64,000 bases of DNA from Botryotinia globosa (taxonomy: Eukaryota > Ascomycota > Leotiomycetes > Helotiales > Sclerotiniaceae), in contig RCSZ01000001.1 of assembly GCA_014898425.1 (NCBI GenBank), positions 868,001 through 932,000 on the forward strand, given 5' to 3'. Of this stretch, positions 59,687 to 64,000 are shown in pieces; position 1 is the stretch's first letter; every line of letters begins with the position of its first letter. A program made the translations under genes and the position numbers. The notes under the pieces are model-generated. The model had not been told where the DNA came from. It saw only the letters and a program-made list of their open reading frames with translations, and made no database searches.

Positions 59687-61130
59687 ATGTCTACTACCAT
59701 TACAATCAGCAGCAATAGTCCAATTGTCATTCGCCATGATGGTCTACCCAATGGCCATACCAATGGACTTACCAATGGATATGTTAATGGCGACAGTCAG
59801 AACAGATTCATTGAATATGCCAATAGTGTCACTACGAACGGACAGAATACACATTTCACTGCTGAACCAGGACTCAACGATGCACCAGACCGTGTTAAGT
59901 TCGCTTATTGGGTCCCTAACGTTTCCGGCGGTTTAGTGATATCGAAGATTCCTCAGAGAACAAGGTATTCTTTATATTCAGCTGAAAACTTTCGGTCACT
60001 AACATTTGGTAGTTGGGACTACGAATCGAACGTGAGATATGCGCAGACTGCCGAAGAAGTTGGATTCGAATATGCTCTCACGCAAATCCGATTCATGGCA
60101 GGATACGGAGCTGTAAGTTTCTTGAACACATCCATGGCACACACACACTGATATTGATTGTTTGTAGGATAACCAACATGAATCCGTCTCCTTCTCACAA
60201 GCGCTTCTCCATAATACTAAGAAACTGAATGTCATCGCGGCCTTATTACCTGGACCTTGGAATCCAGCCGTCGCCGCCAAGCAAATTGCCAGCATCGATC
60301 ATTATACAAATGGGAGGATCTCTGTAAATATTGTTTCTGGTTGGTTTAAGCAAGAGTTCACAAGCATTGGACAATGGTGGCTCGAGCATGCTGAGCGATA
60401 CAGACGTAGTAGGGAATTCATCGAATGTTTGAAAGGGATTTGGACTTCCCCAAAGTTCTCATATAAGGGGGATTTTTACCAATTCCATGATTATCCATTA
60501 TCGCCAAAACCGCTCAATCTACCAGGTCGACCACATCCTCTGATTTTCCAAGGCGGAAATTCAATTGATGCTCGGGAAAATGGAGCATCGGTATCCGATT
60601 ATTATTTTATGAATGGCAATACCCTTGAAGGCTTCCAAGAGCAAATTGCCGATGTTAAAGAGCGAGCGCGGAAGCTCGGCCGTGAAGAGAAAATACATTT
60701 TGCTGTCAATGGTTTTGCTATCGTCAAAGAAACGGAAGAAGAGGCCATACAGGTACTCTCCGAAATTCAAGGCAAAGCAGACAGAGAAGCTGTGAATGCC
60801 TTCTCGGATGCAACAAAACAAGCTGGTTCATCAACAGGGAGTAAGAAGGGCATGTGGACAGATAGCAAATTTGAGGATTTGGTGCAATACAACGATGGGT
60901 TCAAAACAAAATTGATTGGAACAGCTGAACAAGTGGCCGATAGAATTTTGTTATTGAAGAGCTTGGGAATTGATATTGTTCTGATTGCATTTTTGCATTA
61001 TGAGGACGATATTCAAAACTTTGGTGAAAGGGTTTTACCATTGGTCCGAAAGCTGGAGAGGGAAGGAAGAGGTAAAAATGCAGAGGATGAAATTTTAAGA
61101 ACTGGAGACGTTTACCGTGCAAAAAGGTGA
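59687..61130 (+). CDS. sfnG: FMNH2-dependent dimethylsulfone monooxygenase, SfnG-like
   Basis: Exons 59687-59964, 60013-60112 and 60168-61130 give 446 residues. A luciferase-like (LLM) TIM-barrel protein very close to bacterial SfnG. Conserved blocks include KFAYWVPNVSGGLVISKI, GFEYALTQIRFMAGYGA, NQHESVSFSQALLHNT, AALLPGPWNPAVAAKQIASI, VNIVSGWFKQEF and PHPLIFQGGNSIDARENGA. SfnG uses FMNH2 and O2 to convert dimethylsulfone to methanesulfinate in sulfur scavenging; the flavin reductase partner is not visible here. About 65 N-terminal residues, with an NGHTNGLTNGYVNG repeat, are absent from bacterial enzymes. Two spliceosomal introns show it is established in the fungal genome, whatever its origin. 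Confidence 0.92.
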
Positions 61131-61509
61131 AGATTAATAAGGTGCGATGTACACTCAGAACCTGTAAGGCATCTTTTGCTTGATATTTCTTCGAGGCATT
61201 GGCTAATTTTTCGGGAGTAGAGCCAGGACAGAGTCATGAAAGCTCTAGAGAACCTAAAGGAACCTCGACCTCTTGAATGCATATATAGGGAGCTTGGGTT
61301 CGGCACACAGTCAACAATTGGTATTTCTCCAAGTGTTTGATTGAATCTGTGATCTCTGGAGTATTCATGATCAGATCACTGTGTTTTGTAGAAACCTCTT
61401 TTGTCATTGCCCATTATTTCTGAGGTGTTGTTGGTTATTGAAAAGGTATTGAAGGGGTGTTGTTGATTCTTAATACCGTATGTTGTAATGAAATTATTCA
61501 CATTGGGTG
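61131..61509. other. 3' region of the sulfone monooxygenase gene
   Basis: No gene seen. Confidence 0.5.
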
Positions 61510-61901
61510 TAGGGATGGGCAAATTATATAATCTTGAGGATGATTATATAAATCTATATTATTATACCTTTTAAGGTATATAAATTTTATCCCAAGTTTA
61601 TATATATGTTTTTGAGTCAATAAAACCATCAGGATAAATTAAAGTAGATTATTTTTAGACAAAGTTTTTTATAGATTTAAATTTTTAATTTAGTGTATAA
61701 TTAAATTTCAAAGTCAGATATTAATTATTTCCTTTTTAAAATAATTTTAAAATAATTTTAAAATAATTTTTTGTAGAATTTTTATAGGACTTTATAGGAC
61801 TTTAGAATTAGTTATATATACAATGCGATTTAACTAATATTTTATATTATATTTGATTAATAAATATGCGATATTATATATTATTAAATCGCTCAACCCT
61901 A
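61510..61901. mobile_element. hAT-like relic, second copy of the TAGGG family (392 bp)
   Basis: The left end reads TAGGGATGGGCAAATTATAT; the right end, from the other strand, reads TAGGGTTGAGCGATTTAATA. The inner stretch TGGGCAAATTATATAATCT is identical to the right end of the element at 29527-29930. No 8-bp duplication is recognisable, perhaps erased by mutation. The interior is AT-rich and non-coding. Confidence 0.62.
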
Positions 61902-62538
61902 GCTATACTGTGTTATGCTGTACTGTTTGATTTGTCTTATCTGATCAGTTATCGAGGCCTATAAGAATCATTTTATTAATATATCAAAAATAGAATTCTG
62001 CTTGGTGCAAAAAAAACCCTATAATTTGTATAGTGTATATATAGAAATCTTAGAAAGAAAATTTGTATTATATAGAATTATAAAGAGTATAATAATATTA
62101 TAATAAATATTATATTATTAAAAAAGTTTTTCTTTTAATAGTATTAATATGATTTTTATTTTGATTTCAGAATTTCTTATAAGAAGTATATTAATATTTA
62201 AATTCTAATATTTTTTTGGAATAGTTTTTTATATATATAAATTGATAAGTAATAAATAAAAGGATTAATGAAGATTATTTATCTTGTTTATTTCGAATCA
62301 AAAATTAATTTCTATAATATTAATAAATAAAAATTTCATTTAATATATAATTTTAAAAGAATAAATGAAATAAAAAAGAAAAAGAAAGAATTATTAATTT
62401 ACATTTAACAAATCGATTGATATAATTTTTTTTATTTGTTTTAAAAATTAAAATTAAAATTCAATTTAATAAAATTCTAGTTATAAATATTAAAGTATTT
62501 TTTATTTATATTTTAAATATTAAATTTCAAGATTACTC

Positions 62539-62682
62539 AAGTCTTATAATTAGTTGAGTTTTATCATTAATTGAGTTTTATAATTAATTGAGTTTTATAA
62601 TTAATTGAGTTTTATAATTAATTGAGTTTTATAATTAATTGAGTTTTATAATTAATTGAGTCTTATAATTAATCAAGCTTTA
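62539..62682. repeat. 17-bp tandem array TTGAGTTTTATAATTAA
   Basis: About eight copies, the central ones perfect, inside the 992-bp element. Confidence 0.92.
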
Positions 62683-62712
62683 ATTAATATATTTAATATA
62701 TTTAATATTAAA

Positions 62713-62848
62713 GAGAATACTCAATTCAGTATACAACCTTAAAAAAATAAATAAAAGAAAAAGATTCTTGAATTCTAATTAATAATAATATCTTTTTTCC
62801 TTTTAATTTATTCATTTTTTTAAGGTTGTATATTGAATTGAATATTCT
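62713..62848. repeat. Foldback inverted repeat
   Basis: Two arms of about 45 bp (62713-62756 and 62796-62848) are mutually inverted; the perfect core is AAAAAAATAA/CAACCTTAAAAAAAT-type sequence. They are separated by about 40 bp and can form a long hairpin. Confidence 0.75.
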
Positions 62849-62944
62849 TATTCTTATAAATACACCACTAAATTCTAAATACACTTTTAGTCCAGACAAA
62901 CCCTTATTTTTCAGGTATTGGCAAAATGATTCAAATAGGCCTCG

Positions 62945-63323
62945 GTACTGGTTAGTGGTCTGTCACTTTAAAGTTTAAATAAAGTCTTTACACCCCATAC
63001 GTGCATCTTCTTCCCTACCGAGAATCAGATGAACTTTATATTTATTCCGCCTTTTTTTTCTTTTCACGATGAGTTAATTGTTTGGGTGTACACTGTTGTG
63101 CTGGATGGGAATTTTCGGAGAGAAAGTTTATTTTCAGTTGATATTTAGAGTTGTGAATAGGTCCTACTGTACTTATACTTTCCCATCACAATCGTATTCG
63201 TAGCCGTATTCACCGTCACACCACGCGAGAGGAAGGTCGAGACTCGAGAGAGCATCGTGACTTGTGAGGGTGACACCATATCTGAGTGCTCAGTGGTCAT
63301 GGAGTGCGTCCAAAGTCTAAACA
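62945..63323. other. Spacer right of the 992-bp element
   Basis: No gene seen; possible promoter for the small frame at 63324. Confidence 0.4.
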
Positions 63324-63629
63324 ATGGATACGGTCGACGAACACCATGGAGATGGAGAATCAATGGAGATGGACGAGATGGAGGTACGGGTAAAATACGC
63401 ACCGAGATTTAATCGTGGAGTATCACGCTATCGAAAGGGAAAGTTAAAAATGATGGAAGAACTCCGCGCGGAGATAAGAAACCTTCACACAAAAAGTATA
63501 TTTCGTTTCTTTCAGCTGCGCGATTACTTCTTTGCGTACGGAGTAGAGAAGGTTGTTGGAAGGTTGTTGGAAAGAACTTTTGGGGAATTTCGTAGAGATC
63601 CAGACTCGTTTGGACATGAAGCTAACTAG
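63324..63629 (+). CDS. Hypothetical small protein (101 aa)
   Basis: A single uninterrupted frame with an acidic N-terminus rich in Met and Glu (GDGESMEMDEMEV), then a basic, probably helical remainder (SRYRKGKLKMMEELRAEI, VEKVVGRLLERTFGEF). Heptad-like spacing hints at a helix or short coiled coil. I do not recognise a family. It lies at the edge of repeat-rich DNA; it could be a real small gene or a gene fragment. Confidence 0.35.
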   Translation: MDTVDEHHGDGESMEMDEMEVRVKYAPRFNRGVSRYRKGKLKMMEELRAEIRNLHTKSIFRFFQLRDYFFAYGVEKVVGRLLERTFGEFRRDPDSFGHEAN

Positions 63630-64000
63630 ATTGGTACGATAGACTACATACCTAGGTAGTTTATGCTTGAATGACTAATGTGAGAAAGGATTTCCAAGGT
63701 TGGGTAGATTAAGGGGCAACCTATGGCTGAGCTGGTAGTCATAGGGACAGAGGTAGCTGGAGGTAGTTACTAGTTACCCGGCGGTTGTGGCTGAAAAGAC
63801 ATGGGAATTGTACCTGTGTGCCTAGGTAGGTATGGATGTAGGTAGGTATGAATGTAGGTAGGTATATATGTATATATATATGTATATATGTATATAGGTA
63901 TGTATATAGGTATGTATATATGTATGTATGTATGTGTGCATATATATAAGATATATAAAATATATACAGTATATAAAATATATACAGTATATAAAATATA
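63630..64000. repeat. TAGG/TATG microsatellite tract at the window end
   Basis: A CCTAGGTAGG motif at 63651 and 63821 leads into TAGGTATG, TATATG and TATATA repeats running to the window edge, ending with TATATACAGTATATAAAA repeats. No gene seen. Confidence 0.8.

Larger units (their letters stand above)
61953..62944. mobile_element. AT-rich element with CGAGGCCTAT inverted ends (992 bp)
   Basis: The left end is CGAGGCCTATAAGAATCATT and the right end, from the other strand, CGAGGCCTATTTGAATCATT: 18 of 20 bases match, and TTT follows in both. It contains a 17-bp tandem array and a foldback. Very AT-rich, no coding frame, no clear target duplication. Confidence 0.62.

Noticed and set aside
63780..64000. 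Possible telomere or subtelomere repeat
   Set aside because: The repeats are TAGG/TATG/TATA microsatellites, with no TTAGGG array.

Overview
The window is nuclear DNA of a filamentous ascomycete. Nearly every gene is split by short GT-AG introns (about 47 to 260 bp), and the proteins are typical of Pezizomycotina. AT-rich repeat relics with CpA-to-TpA differences point to repeat-induced point mutation (RIP). Gene content and style suggest a leotiomycete of the Botrytis/Sclerotinia kind, but this is inference and I ran no search. All gene models were built by hand by joining reading frames at GT-AG sites.

Layout. 1-13.1 kb: ASH1-type SET methyltransferase (5' end outside the window), RIM2-type mitochondrial carrier, SNX3 sorting nexin (-), tetraspanin, and a large Zn2Cys6-like transcription factor. 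13.1-21.4 kb: an 8.3-kb gene-poor tract with many simple repeats, a diverged inverted repeat pair and one possible spliced microprotein. 21.4-29.1 kb: Erf2 palmitoyltransferase (-), a small probable mitochondrial membrane protein, and a PMT1-type O-mannosyltransferase. 29.1-31.5 kb: intergenic DNA holding a 404-bp hAT-like relic. 31.5-52 kb: secreted lysophospholipase, dienelactone hydrolase, mitochondrial ribosomal protein bL36m, NatD/Naa40 acetyltransferase, PLAC8 protein (-), TDA3-like FAD oxidoreductase, MFS monocarboxylate-type transporter, Swc3 (-), ABHD12-like hydrolase and N-myristoyltransferase. 52.7-63 kb: accessory region with a broken small secreted-protein gene, several AT-rich elements with terminal inverted repeats (TIRs), an MDR-family oxidoreductase and an SfnG-like dimethylsulfone monooxygenase.

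Most genes are independent housekeeping functions: chromatin (Ash1, Swc3, Naa40), lipid modification and trafficking (Erf2, Nmt1, Snx3), glycosylation (Pmt1) and mitochondria (Rim2, bL36m). The one pair that may act together is the MDR oxidoreductase and the flavin-dependent sulfone monooxygenase at 57.5-61.1 kb. They are co-oriented, 675 bp apart, and flanked on both sides by degenerate mobile DNA. I saw no tRNA, rRNA or CRISPR.
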